Position numbers and translations under genes: made by a program. A stretch of 64,000 nucleotides of DNA from Lineus longissimus (taxonomy: Eukaryota > Nemertea > Pilidiophora > Heteronemertea > Lineidae), in contig NC_088317.1 in NCBI RefSeq assembly GCF_910592395.1, positions 6,574,001 through 6,638,000 on the forward strand, read 5' to 3'. The notes below the pieces were generated by a model. It was not told where the DNA came from. It made no database searches and saw only the letters and a list, made by a program, of their open reading frames with translations. Below, one piece after another: positions 1-11,300 of this stretch (position 1 is the first letter of the stretch; the number at the start of each line of letters is the position of its first letter).

Positions 1-1
1 G

Positions 2-307
2 ATTACCTTCATAAGCTCAGAAATTACTGGTAATAAACCTTGTAAACTTCTACCATATCATGAGTATAGAATTTCTTGTAGTATTGTTGATACAAATAAA
101 AATTTAGTAAACTCCAAGCGCAGTGATCTTATTACTTCATTTGTTCCCAAAGGTAAATATTATGGAGATATTCATGAATAAACCTCCCTTCAAAAAGTAA
201 AGATCGCAAAGCACGATCATACTAGTATTGAACTACAGGTCAAAGATCAGAATGATGACCCTATTGAATTTTTAACTCCAGTTTCAATTGATTTACGGTT
301 AGAATAA
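2..307 (+). pseudogene. C-terminal part of an unrecognised element protein, interrupted by a stop
   Basis: Frame 2 is open from the window edge to a TAA at 179-181 and open again to a TAA at 305-307. The 5' part lies outside the window. The second segment has alternating hydrophobic and charged residues consistent with beta strands and resembles the C-terminal tails of uncharacterised proteins found in mobile or virus-like elements of aquatic invertebrates; that resemblance is from memory and unverified. The next ORF starts at 308, immediately after the second stop and in the same frame, a spacing more like a compact viral or transposon genome than a host gene. The 179-181 TAA may be a mutation, or the two segments may be separate. 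Confidence 0.4.
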
Positions 308-742
308 ATGGATGATATAGATGGTGTGAATGTTGATGTTGAACAATTTAGACTTGAAAAAATTAAAGAAAAAATTACTGAATTAGAGCTTAATATTGAA
401 AAAAGAAAAAAATTAAATAAAAATTATAAAAAAGCTAGTCAAATCTTACACGGATGTGAAATTGGTATGTATATTACCAGTGTCACAGTCGCATCAATTG
501 GAGCTGCGACAGTGATTGGAAATGTAATCAGTATTCCAATTTCCGCTATCTGTACACTCCTAGGATTGGTTGGAAAAATTGTAGTTCCTAAATTAAGGAA
601 AAAGGAGAAAAAACATTTAGATATTTTAATTAAGAAAAAAGCATGCTTACGGAGTGTCGATAATTTACTTTCCAGATTCATGGATAATGGAACTATTTCT
701 GCGAGTGAATTTGAGCTCATCCTAGAATCCGAAATGACATGA
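308..742 (+). CDS. Small coiled-coil protein with two predicted membrane helices
   Basis: A 144-residue intronless ORF abuts the upstream stop (TAA then ATG). Residues about 10-45 are strongly charged, rich in Lys and Glu, and probably a coiled coil. Two hydrophobic glycine/alanine/isoleucine-rich stretches at about 54-75 and 76-93 form a helical hairpin, followed by a basic region and an acidic C-terminus. I recognise the overall pattern (an N-terminal VNVDVEQFRLEKIKEKITEL-type segment, then a membrane hairpin) as recurrent in ORFs of cnidarian and other aquatic invertebrate genomes, where it sits among virus-like or mobile-element genes. Function is unknown. It converges with the two minus-strand ORFs downstream. 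Confidence 0.5.
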   Translation: MDDIDGVNVDVEQFRLEKIKEKITELELNIEKRKKLNKNYKKASQILHGCEIGMYITSVTVASIGAATVIGNVISIPISAICTLLGLVGKIVVPKLRKKEKKHLDILIKKKACLRSVDNLLSRFMDNGTISASEFELILESEMT

Positions 743-834
743 CTTTCATCTGAGATAATCAGTTTGGGCTATTTTAGCGAGTCAGACAAAAGTAGTGTGG
801 GTGAGTAAATTTATAAGCTTTTAAGCTTATAAAA

Positions 835-1134
835 TTACATCAATCGTGACTGTGCCAAAAATGGCACAGTCAGATTTACAAATCCATCTTTGTAATACCT
901 TAAGTCTATTATAGAAACATCTAGCCATGGATTATAACAAACATGTCCATAAATGTGATTTTTAATCAACTTTCTTTTGTGCTCCATTAGACAAGTGTAA
1001 TTCATTGGAAAGTCTGTGACATTCACAAGCGGAGCGAGAGTATTTCTAGGTACAAAATTAATTCCTGTCAAAATGACATTTCCAGTCATTGACAAGCATA
1101 GTACACCAATGAGAGCTTTCGCAGTTTTGTTCAT
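835..1134 (-). CDS. Small protein with N-terminal hydrophobic signal or anchor
   Basis: A 99-residue intronless ORF begins with a hydrophobic segment (residues about 5-27) after MNKTAK, consistent with a signal peptide or membrane anchor. The rest has two Cys residues (about 48 and 66) and several NxT sequons, fitting a small secreted or luminal protein. It lies 40 bp downstream of, and on the same strand as, the 1174-1473 ORF, with which it may be co-expressed. I do not recognise the family. The AT-rich, tightly packed, intronless neighbourhood argues for an element or viral gene rather than a host gene. Confidence 0.35.
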   Translation of the reverse strand: MNKTAKALIGVLCLSMTGNVILTGINFVPRNTLAPLVNVTDFPMNYTCLMEHKRKLIKNHIYGHVCYNPWLDVSIIDLRYYKDGFVNLTVPFLAQSRLM

Positions 1135-1173
1135 TTATTATGTTTTTATTTTCTTTAGATATAGGTTTTGTCA

Positions 1174-1473
1174 TTATTCCAAGAGGTTAAATCCATAAAA
1201 CTTTTTACCCTGTTTTGTTTCCTTGACTCCTGTGAACCTTATATAATTGTGATCAAGATTTATTTTTTGTTTGATGACACTCGTCGCCCACACTGTCAAC
1301 TCTTTAGATTCTGAGTCTTCAAGTTCAAGGAGTGTTGATTCTCCTATTTTTGTGCTTATACTTCTGAATGAGTTGATTTTGTACCATTTGTTCACTGGAA
1401 GATCTTTAAATTTTAGATAATCTGTTGACTCTGTGACTCTTGATTCAAGTTCTTCGTTTGACGGAAAGTTCAT
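1174..1473 (-). CDS. Small putative OB-fold-like protein of unknown function
   Basis: The open frame extends to 1608, but its first 45 codons are translated from the AT-rich tandem tract and are Lys/Thr/Ile repeats. I therefore place the start at the internal Met at 1471-1473, giving 99 residues. The protein has a beta-rich pattern with LPVNKWYKINSF, TLLELED, TVWATSVI and NYIRFTGVKE segments, suggestive of a small OB-fold as in single-strand DNA-binding proteins. A similar TAWAT motif occurs in the larger OB/zinc-ribbon gene at 46.6-51.4 kb. This is inference from pattern only. Confidence 0.4.
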   Translation of the reverse strand: MNFPSNEELESRVTESTDYLKFKDLPVNKWYKINSFRSISTKIGESTLLELEDSESKELTVWATSVIKQKINLDHNYIRFTGVKETKQGKKFYGFNLLE

Positions 1474-1499
1474 TTTATTTACAAGAAAATAATTTTTGT

Positions 1500-1715
1500 T
1501 AAGTAGACGTTTTGTCATTTTTGTCATTTTGGTAATTTTTGTAATTTTTGTAAATTTTTTAATTTTTTTTAATTTTTGTAATTTTTTTAAATTTTTAATT
1601 TTTGTCATTTTTGTAATTTTTTTAAATTTTTAATTTTTGTCATTTTTGTAATTTTTATCATTTTTGTAAATTTTGTAAATTTTGTAAATTTTGTAATTTT
1701 TTATAAATTTGGACG
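1500..1715. repeat. AT-rich degenerate tandem tract (TTTTTGTAA-type units)
   Basis: About 215 bp of repeated short units combining TTTTTGTAATTTTT and TTTTTGTCATTTTT, with no G other than in the TGT and TGG steps. It is a degenerate microsatellite or minisatellite that also fakes an N-terminal extension for the adjacent minus-strand ORF. It is followed to about 1845 by shorter repeats of a TTGACTGGGATTTGA type. Confidence 0.7.
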
Positions 1716-1844
1716 ATTTGGACGATTTTGTGACTTGACTGAGAAATGACTGGAAACTATTTAGACTGAGATTTGACTGAGATAAGTTTTGAAACGTGTT
1801 GACTGGGATTTGACTTGGAGATTTTTGACTGGGATTTGAGCTTG

Positions 1845-2144
1845 AGTTAGAATGCCCATTATTACACTACTCTTCGAAATCGGGAAAACGTTTCACTTGG
1901 AATCAAAGCAATTGATGCATTAATATTGCGTCGTCAATATCTAGGCCTATACATTGAATTCCCATGAGCGAGTCAATTGATATGTCAGCTCCTCAACGGC
2001 CTCGGAAAAGTGACCATCTTCCATTCCCTCGCTGATATATCAGTGCATGAGGCCAGTCTGGTCAAGCGCCACCTATAGCAGGAAGTTCACAGCATCATTA
2101 CCCTTCAACAGCAAAATACCCTAAGCGCGCAGCAGAAGCGCTAC
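1845..2144. other. Intergenic sequence, nothing recognised
   Basis: No ORF, repeat or RNA-like structure that I can support lies between the simple repeats of the left-edge element and the first 1.32-kb repeat copy. Confidence 0.5.
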
Positions 2145-3467
2145 TATGGTTAACGTGCATACGACGTCATCCAATGTAAACAATGTTTCTCAAGTCCATG
2201 GATTCGTTTCAAATGGCTTAAATTTGACTTAAAATGGCCGCCAGAAGAGATAAACGCGAGAAAGTAGTAACTCGACTATTCTGAGCTCCGAGAGAGAACC
2301 ACACGATTATTCTCACTGTTTTTTAATCAAACTTCAATTTCTGGGGGTTTGCCCCCCGACATATGTGTTTTGATTTTTGATACTTTAGTGATAATATCCA
2401 AAAGATGCTTAAAATGGATATAATCCAGAAATAATGAAGCAAAAGACGGGCAGGCGTCGAGAAAAAAAATTTTATTTTGAGATTTCAATAGACCTTTTGA
2501 ACGAATTCCACATGGGCCGTGGTGGGATCCGAAGACACCTCAAGGAGGCATGTATGTTTTTATGGGGTACCATTGGTTTTGCAGATCTTCTGGTTTTTTC
2601 TAAAGAATAATCAATATTCGCTAGCAGGCTTTTTATGCTCCCAGGCATGAAGAGGGTTCTTTGTTCCTCAGGTTCTTTGTTCATCAGTCTGGTGTTCCTC
2701 AAGAGTCAAGTGTCTTCAAGTCTCTTGGCCAGCAAAAACCCTTTCCAACCAATTTTTTATGCATTAACCATTTGGCAACATAATGGTGGGGGAAAAACCT
2801 GATCCCTAGATCCCTGACCCCTTGAAATGGTTGCCCAGGTACGACCACAAGCAATTGTCTCAAGGAAGCCACCAGTACGACCTCTTGGCAGTCTTGCCAA
2901 TATCATGCCAGTGAAAAGGAAGGGTAATGATGGTTGAGGGTTGCAGTTAGGGTACCATCAAAGGAGTACCTCTTCCTCGCTCTGGGTTAAACGTGTCAAA
3001 GGACTGCACCATCATGAAGATTTCGGGGTTCCACTCGAGCGCCCCAGGGTAAGCAGCTCGGAAGGACTTATTGAGAGGCCAATAGGGGGGTTGAGGGGCC
3101 TTCCCCCCCAATGCACTGGCTAAAACATGTCAGAAGGACGGGGGTTGGGGGGGGGGGGGGGGGCTCTCCATGGCGACAGTTGCGCGAGTTCAATAGAGCT
3201 TGCACTTTACATTAGAATCTGCCAGAGTCCCAGACTACGATAGTCTGGACACCTTTCGGGGGGGGGGGACATTTTCCATTTCTTTGCCGGCTATTATGAC
3301 GATGGGGTTGAGTTACTGCTAATGCGATACACGGAGAAAACTGTCTATCAAAACAAAAAATTGGCGGAAGGAACTATAGCAGGGTCCCAACCAGGAGGTT
3401 TGGGGGGTTTCCCCCCCCCAACCTAAAGGCGCTGCGCGCTTACTAGGGCACTGCACTGATAATATTA
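2145..3467. repeat. 1.32-kb dispersed repeat, copy A
   Basis: From TATGGTTAACGTGCATACG to CACTGCACTGATAATATTA this segment is repeated in the same orientation at 3586-4902 with only scattered substitutions and length differences in homopolymers. It has no convincing coding potential; small ORFs on either strand are not conserved in frame between copies. It contains AAAATGGCCGCC, several poly-G runs (for example 3137-3165 and 3260-3269) and a repeated CCCCCCAACC block. I see no terminal inverted repeats or clear target duplication, so the class is unknown. Confidence 0.8.
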
Positions 3468-3585
3468 AACTGAGTTTGAGGAGGAAGTTCCCTGCAACAT
3501 AAGGAGTCACACAGCACATCGAGGCCTACAGTTGGCACACACTATTCTTCGTTCCAACCAAGGTCTTTTTCTCCAATCCAGGTTT

Positions 3586-4902
3586 TATGGTTAACGTGCA
3601 TACGACGTCATCCAATGTAAACAATGTTTCTCAAGTCCATGGATTCGTTTCAAATGGCTTAAATTTGACTTAAAATGGCCGCCAGAAGAGATAAACGCGC
3701 GAAAGTAGTAACTCGACTATTCTGAGCTCCGAGAGAGAACCACACGATTATTCTCACTGTTTTTTAATCAAACTTCAATTTCAGGGGGTTTACCCCCCCG
3801 ACATATGTGTTTTGATTTTTGAAACTTTAGTGATAATATCCAAAAGATGCTTAAAATGGATATAATCCCGAATAAATGAAGCAAAAGACGGGCAGGCGTT
3901 TCGAGAAAAAAATTTTATTTTGAGATTTCAATAAACCTTTTGAACGAAATCCACACGGGCCGTGGTGGGATCCGAAGACACCTCAAGGAGGAATGTGTTT
4001 TTATGGGGTACCATTGGTTTTGCAGATCTTCCGTTTTTTTCTAAAGAATAATCAATATTCGCTAGCAGGCTTTTTATGCTCCCAGGTATGAAGAGGGTTC
4101 TATGTTCCTCAGGTTCTTTGTTCATCAGTCTGGTGTTCCTCAAGAGTCAAGTGTCTTCAAGTCTCTTGGCCAGCAAAAAACCCTTTCCAACCAATTTTTT
4201 ATGCATTCGGCAATATGCTGGTGGGGGAAAAACCTGATCCCTAGATCCCTGACTCCTTGAATTGGTTGCCCAGGTACGACCACAAGCAATTGTCTCAAGG
4301 AAGCCACCAGTACGACCTCTTGGCAGTCTTGCCAATATCATGCCAGTGAAAAGGAAGGGTAATGATGGTTGAGGGTTGCAGTTAAGGTACCATCAAAGGA
4401 GTACCTCTTCCTCGCTCTGGGTTAAACGTGTCAAAGGACTGCACCATCATGAAGATTTGGGGGTTCCACTCGAACGCCCCAGGGTAAGCAGCTCAGAAGG
4501 ACTTATTGAGAGGCCAATAGGGGGTTTGAGGGGCCTTCCCCCCAATGCACTGGCTAAAACATGTCAGAAGGACGGGGGTTGGGGGGGGGGGGGGGAGGGG
4601 GCTCTCCATGGCGACAGTTGCGCGAGTTCAATAGAGCTTGCACTTTACATTAGAATCTGCCAGAGTCCCAGACTACGATAGTCTGGACACCTTTCGGGGG
4701 GGGGGACATTTTCCATTTCTTTGCCGGCTATTATGACAATGGAGTTGAGTTACTGCTAATGCGATACACAGAGAAAACTGTCTATCAAAACAAAAAATTG
4801 GCGGAAGGAACTATAGCAGGGTCCCAACCAGGGGGGTTGGGGGGGTTTCCCCCCAACCTAAAGGCGCTGCGCGCTTACTAGGGCACTGCACTGATAATAT
4901 TA
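3586..4902. repeat. 1.32-kb dispersed repeat, copy B
   Basis: Second direct copy of the unit at 2145-3467, separated from it by 118 bp of unrelated sequence (3468-3585). Both boundaries match those of copy A to the base, so the repeat is a discrete unit and not part of a larger segmental duplication. Differences are concentrated in the long G and C homopolymers. Confidence 0.8.
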
Positions 4903-5202
4903 CCTAATTTGATTATCTTACTCATTTCTCGTTTTAAAAGATTTAATTTCTTGATTTCTTGATTACTCGTTTTACAGCCGACACCCGCTTTAATCAATTA
5001 ATGAACGGAAGCGAAACTCGGTTGCGTCTATTCGCAATAATGTCTAAATATTTTTCATTATTCAAAGCGTGTCTTAAAAGAAACAAGTGTATCAAATTTT
5101 CCACCAGTATTACTTTGGTACTTCACATAGGCCTAACATGTATGAGATGACTTTTATTCGACTGTGTCTTTTTTCAGACGCATGCTGTAGTTTGCAACTT
5201 AC

Positions 5203-5240
5203 TGCGCATGCGTTGTCAGTCATAATTATAATACTTCCGG
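5203..5240 (+). promoter_or_regulatory. NRF1-like and ETS-like sites upstream of the tetraspanin start
   Basis: TGCGCATGCG at 5203-5212 matches the palindromic NRF1 core, and CTTCCGG at 5234-5240 matches the ETS/GABP core (CCGGAAG on the other strand). They lie 99 and 62 bp before the tetraspanin ATG. No TATA box is evident. NRF1 plus ETS is a common architecture of TATA-less animal promoters with dispersed initiation. The assignment is by motif and position only. Confidence 0.45.
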
Positions 5241-5301
5241 GTAGCAGTGAATTTTTATTTCGCCATCAAATTTCGATTTCCTCAAATTCGAAATCATCAA
5301 C

Positions 5302-5394
5302 ATGGGTGAGGGACGCGGAGAAACAACCTTATGCAGTGGTGCAGCTGTAGGATGCATGAAAACACTTCTATTGGTCTTCAATTTCATTTTCTGG
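5302..5394 (+). CDS. tspan7-like: Tetraspanin exon 1
   Basis: 31 codons beginning MGEGRGETTLCSGAAVGCMK and ending in IFW before the donor GTAAGT. It encodes the cytoplasmic N-terminus with two Cys residues (positions 11 and 18, likely palmitoylation sites) and the first half of transmembrane helix 1. The initiating ATG is followed by G, in good context. Confidence 0.88.
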
Positions 5395-8300
5395 GTAAGT
5401 TTGTACGGTCTGATCTGGATAAGTCTTCGATTCAATGACAGTCATACCGTAGAGAGAGGTTGCGCGTGCTTACGGTTTACGATTACGTTTATGAATACGT
5501 AGAATGACTTAGTGTGGTAGGCCTAGACGTTATAAGTATGCTCATATTTTCGGAACGAGTTTACAATCACTGATCGTTGCCAAAAAAAGGTCATCAGTTG
5601 ACGAAATAAGACAGTCACAGTGCCACTGTTCTGTTCGATAGTTGAATGCGATCAAACTGCTGGTAGGCTACGTCCTGGCCTTTCCAATCGGGGATCATAA
5701 ATTTTAACCATATTTTTGGTTGGATGATTATTTGAAGTAGTTGGGCCTGTAATTAGTGCTTCAGACAGAAATCTGGAAGGGCAGGGCGGAAGAGGGCACA
5801 GTCTGAAAAGGGCAGGGTGCAGTAGCCTGTTTAAAAGGGAAATGAATCGGCCAATTTTGAAAAAAGGCAGGGCAATAGAAGAAAATTTCAAAAAGGTAGG
5901 GTGCCGAGCCCTGCTGAAACTCTTAGCTGAAACACTTGGAATACAACACTTAAGAAGTTGGCCCGGAACTGACGATGGTACGGTTTATAAGACAATGGGA
6001 GACTGCTAAAACATTGAATCTGCCAACTGGCAAAGCGAGGATGCAATCATTCCCGATTCCACATTTTAGCAGCCTCCCATTGTCTAAACTGTACCGTCGC
6101 CACTTCCGGGTCAACTTTATAAGTGTTGTATTTTTGCTCAGATAGCCTTGGGCAAGGCACGCTTTGAAATTGGTGCTATGCAGGATGATGATCAGATGTG
6201 GGGATTTGGGCATGGCACTACATACTTTGTGTTGGGACCTGTCTGATCTTTGGCATACAAATGGGCAAGACAGTTCCTTCGAACCACTACATGGGGCCAG
6301 GGGCAAAATATGCAGTGCAAGAGTTGTTTTTTCTAACATGTTGACAGCGAAGGAGTCGATGGAAATTTCTGAAAATGTGTGATAATGTCTTTTCAGGTGA
6401 CTGGTATAGCCCTCCTCGCCCTAGGGATATGGATGAAAGTTCAACTGTACATCTATATGGAGCTGACCACCACCTACTATGCCGAGGCCCCATACGTTCT
6501 GATCGGTATCGGCGCCGCCATTGTTGTGGTCGGTTCCCTCGGGTGCTGCTGCACGGTCAAGGGACACACTGTCTTGCTTTACATGGTATGTACTCTGTTA
6601 CGTCGTCAGATGACAGATTTTACGGACGTTGTGAATATTATCGCCAAAATTTTGTTAGGAATTTAAAAGGTCATGATATAAATGGCAATAATTATCAGCA
6701 AAGTACGCCGTGGTGATCATAATGATTATGTCTTCTCACATTAGTTGTCGAAAAAGGTCATTCATACTTGTACTGCATGTACTGTGAACATTTACAGCCA
6801 GTAAGGCAGTATCGCGGTTTCGAGACATTGCTCTTTTTTGTACCTTTTAACTTTATTATGAGAATCTCGGTTTTGAGGATCTCATTTTTTCGGGCTTACA
6901 ATGTAGGCCTACACGTGTCTAGAAAAGTCATAATATACTGCACGCAAACAGTTCAGGGTTAACAGTATTCATTATTGAACTTTTCTTAAATTGCATGACT
7001 TGTTGGATGTGACAGTTTGGCGAGGAAGTTTTTACGAGTATACAGTATCTAGACTTGTACTTAAATGTAGGTCACTGTTTGTCCCAAGGGAAAGAATGCC
7101 ATTTTTATGGACGACTCGCCTGCCACATGAACATATTTTAGAAATTCACGACCATTGTCTAAATGTCAGTTAAAACCCTACACCATCCGTAAAAAATTGA
7201 ACTTTTTAATTGAACTGAAAAATTTTCAATGATGTACAAATGTAAATATTTCCTGAAAATAATTTTCAGCGTTCCCGTTATGTACACAGTACAAATATCA
7301 TATAGATACCAAGTTTCAGCAAATAGGTATGCATAATAACTGCACCACAGCATTGCATTTTATTTTCCTTGACCGCCAGTAATTACAAATTTTTCATAAT
7401 GAAAGGCTTTTAAAAGCAGGAGTTTTTTCAATTTCAGCCGAACAATGATAACTTACTCAATAATCGGGTCAAGCTGAAACTTTAGATTCTAAAGGTTACT
7501 AGTAGAACACTGCTTGTGAGAAATGAACTCGTTTTTGGCTCACCTCCTGAGCCTATGCGATGACGTGGCATCTGTCGTTGTCCAATGAAGGTGTAGCCCG
7601 CTGTAGGTGCACTTTTCGTAACAGCTTGAGGTCTGGACTTAAAACTTGGTACACATGTACCCTTGGGCCCTGGGGCAATTAACACCAAATTTCGTTCCAA
7701 CATTATTCTTGGTTTGGCCATCAGGGGGGCGTATTGCAAAAACAGAAGATGTGCAATAGGACCCGTGATTTTCATCGGATTTTCATGAATTTTTTTTGTT
7801 AGGTACACCTAGCAACGAGACATTTGATTTGACCTACTTTTCAAGGTCACAGAGGTCAAAGTTCGCTAAATCCCCGATAGATGGCACGTTTCGTTTCTAT
7901 TTAAGCTAGAAGCTTCTTAACTTGTGTGGACATGTATCTAGGGACCCTCTACCCCAAAAATCTGGCTTGCTCTGACATCAAATATGGCCGCCAGGCGACT
8001 ATCTTGAAAAATAAACAAAGTCTTATCATTCTGAAACTGATGATCGGATTGCAACCAAATTTCATGTGATTGTGTATCTAAAACATTCCTGATTTCTATA
8101 CAAATCTGATTACCAATATGGCCACCAGGAGACTATCTTGAAAAATAAATAAAGTCCTATTTCTCTGAAACCAATGATCGGATTGCAGCCAAATTTCAGG
8201 TGATTTTGTATCTAATCCCAAATTTTTAGTCAAATCCGTCAACCAACAGGGCCGCCTGGTGGCCATCTTGAAATTTAGACAAAGTTATTTTACTCCGAAA

Positions 8301-11300
8301 CTAATGATCGGATTGCAACCAAATTTCATGTGATAATGTATTCTACTATACTAAATAATATCCTCAATTTTCAGTCAAATCTGATGACAAATATGGCCGC
8401 CAGGTGCCATCTTGAAAATTCAACGAAGTCCTATTACCTCTAAACTGTTGAACAGATGTCAACTAACGTCCATGTGACATGTACATGTGCTCTCTACAAT
8501 AACCCTGAATCTGATGAACAATATGGCCACCAGGTGGCCGTCTTGAAAATTCAATATAAATTAAAATCTTTAAATTCTCCATAAAAGCTGCACTACCACA
8601 CCACTTCTTCTAAGATCGCAAAATTGACATCAATGACCAAAACTGTTCTCCCCATATCCACTGGCACTGAATATGACAATGCATTAACATTACCTGAGGT
8701 GGGCATAATGGTCCCTGGACCATTTCATTAGTTATTATACAAAGGTGATAAATTTCTTTGATTACTTCATTGACCATGTGCAAAAGTTATTTCTTACTTT
8801 CATTGGTCAAAGCCTTGAAAATTGTGGTATCAGTAGAATATCTCTATTTCAAAATTTTGTGTTTGTTTTCCAGTTCTCCTTCTTCCTTGTCGTGATCTTT
8901 ATTGCTGAGCTGGCCATTGGTATCTCGGGATTCATCTTTAAGGATAAGGTGGGTACAGCCTACTCAAGGCTTTCTGTACAGATACGCCCTGCAAAATTGC
9001 TTCCCCAACTTGCCGAGATTAATAGCTGGCCTTCCAACTTTCCAAGTTGTCTACTTCTCAATAAGTGGGAAAGTTCTTGAAATGTGGAAAATCTGCTTTC
9101 TTGGAGTGTCAAAGAAATAAGTTGTGTTCATCTGGAAATAAATAAAATGTTCCCAGGTAAAAAGGATAATTCGCTGAACAAATCTCAAAATGTGCATGAA
9201 CTGATTTTGTGCTGCCACTAATTTAACCCGCTGGTTATTTACCTCAAATATCATCGCATATTGGTACAATCATGGTACAATGTCATAGTGTCCTTGTTAC
9301 CAGATGGACACTGGTTATTATTTTTGTGTACTACCAATGTGTGCACCTACCTTGGCTGTTTTTAGCTCACCTCTTAGCAGAGGTGAGCTTATCCCATACC
9401 GTGGCGTCCGTCGTCCGTCGTCGTCGTCGTCGTCGTCGTCGTCCGTCGTCGTCCGTCGTCCGTTAGCAGGGCACGTTTCGTAACTGTTAGAGCTATTGAG
9501 TTGAAACTTAGTACACATGTACCCTTATGTAATGACACCTTGGATACCAAGTTTCGGTCCGATTCGTTTCATGGTTTGGCCACCAGGGGGCCAAACGTTA
9601 AAAGTGAAAATATGCAATATCTCCCTTAATAGTAGTCGGGAAATTTTGAAAAAAATATGGTAGGTACTTCCAGCAAAGGTGCATCATATATCCTCCGGGT
9701 TTTTGATTTGACCTCCTTTTCAAGGTCACATAGGTCAAATGGTGTAAATTGGCCGTTAGGATGTAACGATGGCACGTTTCTAAACTGCAATGGCTATTGA
9801 TACCAAATTTGGTACACATTTACCCCTTAGTCAGGTGATCTTAGGGACCGAAGTTTGGTCCAATATGATTCACCACTTGACCACCAGGGGGCAAAATCCA
9901 AAAACCTTAAAAATGTGATTATTCCTTAACTTCTTGCCCGATTGCCACCAATTTGATATCATGGGTACATCTAACCACCATACAGTAAATGTCACACAGG
10001 TTTTTAATTTGACCTTCTTGTCAAGGTCACAGAGGTCAAATGGCGTAAATTCGCCGTCAGGCCGTGACTATGGCACGTTTCTTAACTGCAATGACTATTG
10101 ATCACAAATTAAGTACACATGTACCCCTTGGTCAGGTGATCTCAGGTACCGAAGTTTGGTTCGATCTGATTTGCCGTTTGGCCTCCAGGGAGGCGGCCAA
10201 ATCCTAAATTCTTCAAAATGCCATTATTCCTAGTAATTACTTGCCCGATTGGCACCAATTTTATATCATAGTTACATCTAATTCTAACAACCATTCAATG
10301 TGTCACCCGGGTCTTCTTTGATTTGACCTACTTTTCAAGGTCACAGAGGTCGAATGTATTGTAAATTGGCCATTTTGGGGAAATTGTAATTGCTTGGACC
10401 TACATCAAACCTAACACTACATGACACAATACCATGCTCTTTATCCATCTTTCCTCCACATGAGGTGAGCACAATGGCCCTGGCCATTTCATTTTTTGTT
10501 TGTGATAAACACATTTTCCAAGGCCTTTCCTTGGCCAGGCTGCTTGGTATAGTTGTAACTGTATCCAGACAGTCTTCAATTAGGAGGACTCGTGGTCGGA
10601 AAATTGAATTAGATTTGATACCAACTACAGTGTAGATTCAATTATCATTAAAATATTGTGTACTTTGTGAAAAAAATGGAATTCATCATCTTGTGAATCC
10701 TGTCTCTCAGTGTTGGGTCTTATTTGAAATGTTTATCCAGCCTTGAAAATATGATGATAGGGTAAGAACAAAATCTTGAGAGTTTCTATGTACAATGCAT
10801 TTTGTATTTACTGATCTAAACCATAAGCTGTACATGTCTATATCTTGCTGAAAAATATCCTTTGGGGCTTGAAGTTTTATTATGGTCTTATGCTATTTAT
10901 GACCCATGGCTGTATTTGCATGTATAGAATAGAAATTGGAATGTATGGTCTCTGGTGGCTCATTTTTATAACACTGGCTATTGTTACATGATGGTTAACC
11001 ATGTGCTGCAGGCTATTCCATGAGTTTTGGTCACTCATGTGTTGTTACAGAAAATGTTGTTTGGCTATTTTCATTTATAATATGAACATTAAAGAAGTTG
11101 ATAAGAGTGGTGATCTAATTGGAAAATGTGAAATTCTCACCAAGTTTTATCAGAAATTTGCACTACCGGTAATTTTTATTTCATACTTCACAAAGACTTT
11201 ACTTTAGACTAGAGCAGTTAAAAAATTTACACAATACTTCTCACTCAAAGCGCTTTGGGATATTTATTATGACCCCGGTCTCACAGAAATCAATCTGGGG

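Noticed and set aside
1474-1608. N-terminal 45 codons of the 1174-1608 frame
   Set aside because: They are Lys/Thr/Ile repeats read from the AT-rich tandem tract; the following Met at 1471-1473 is the better start.
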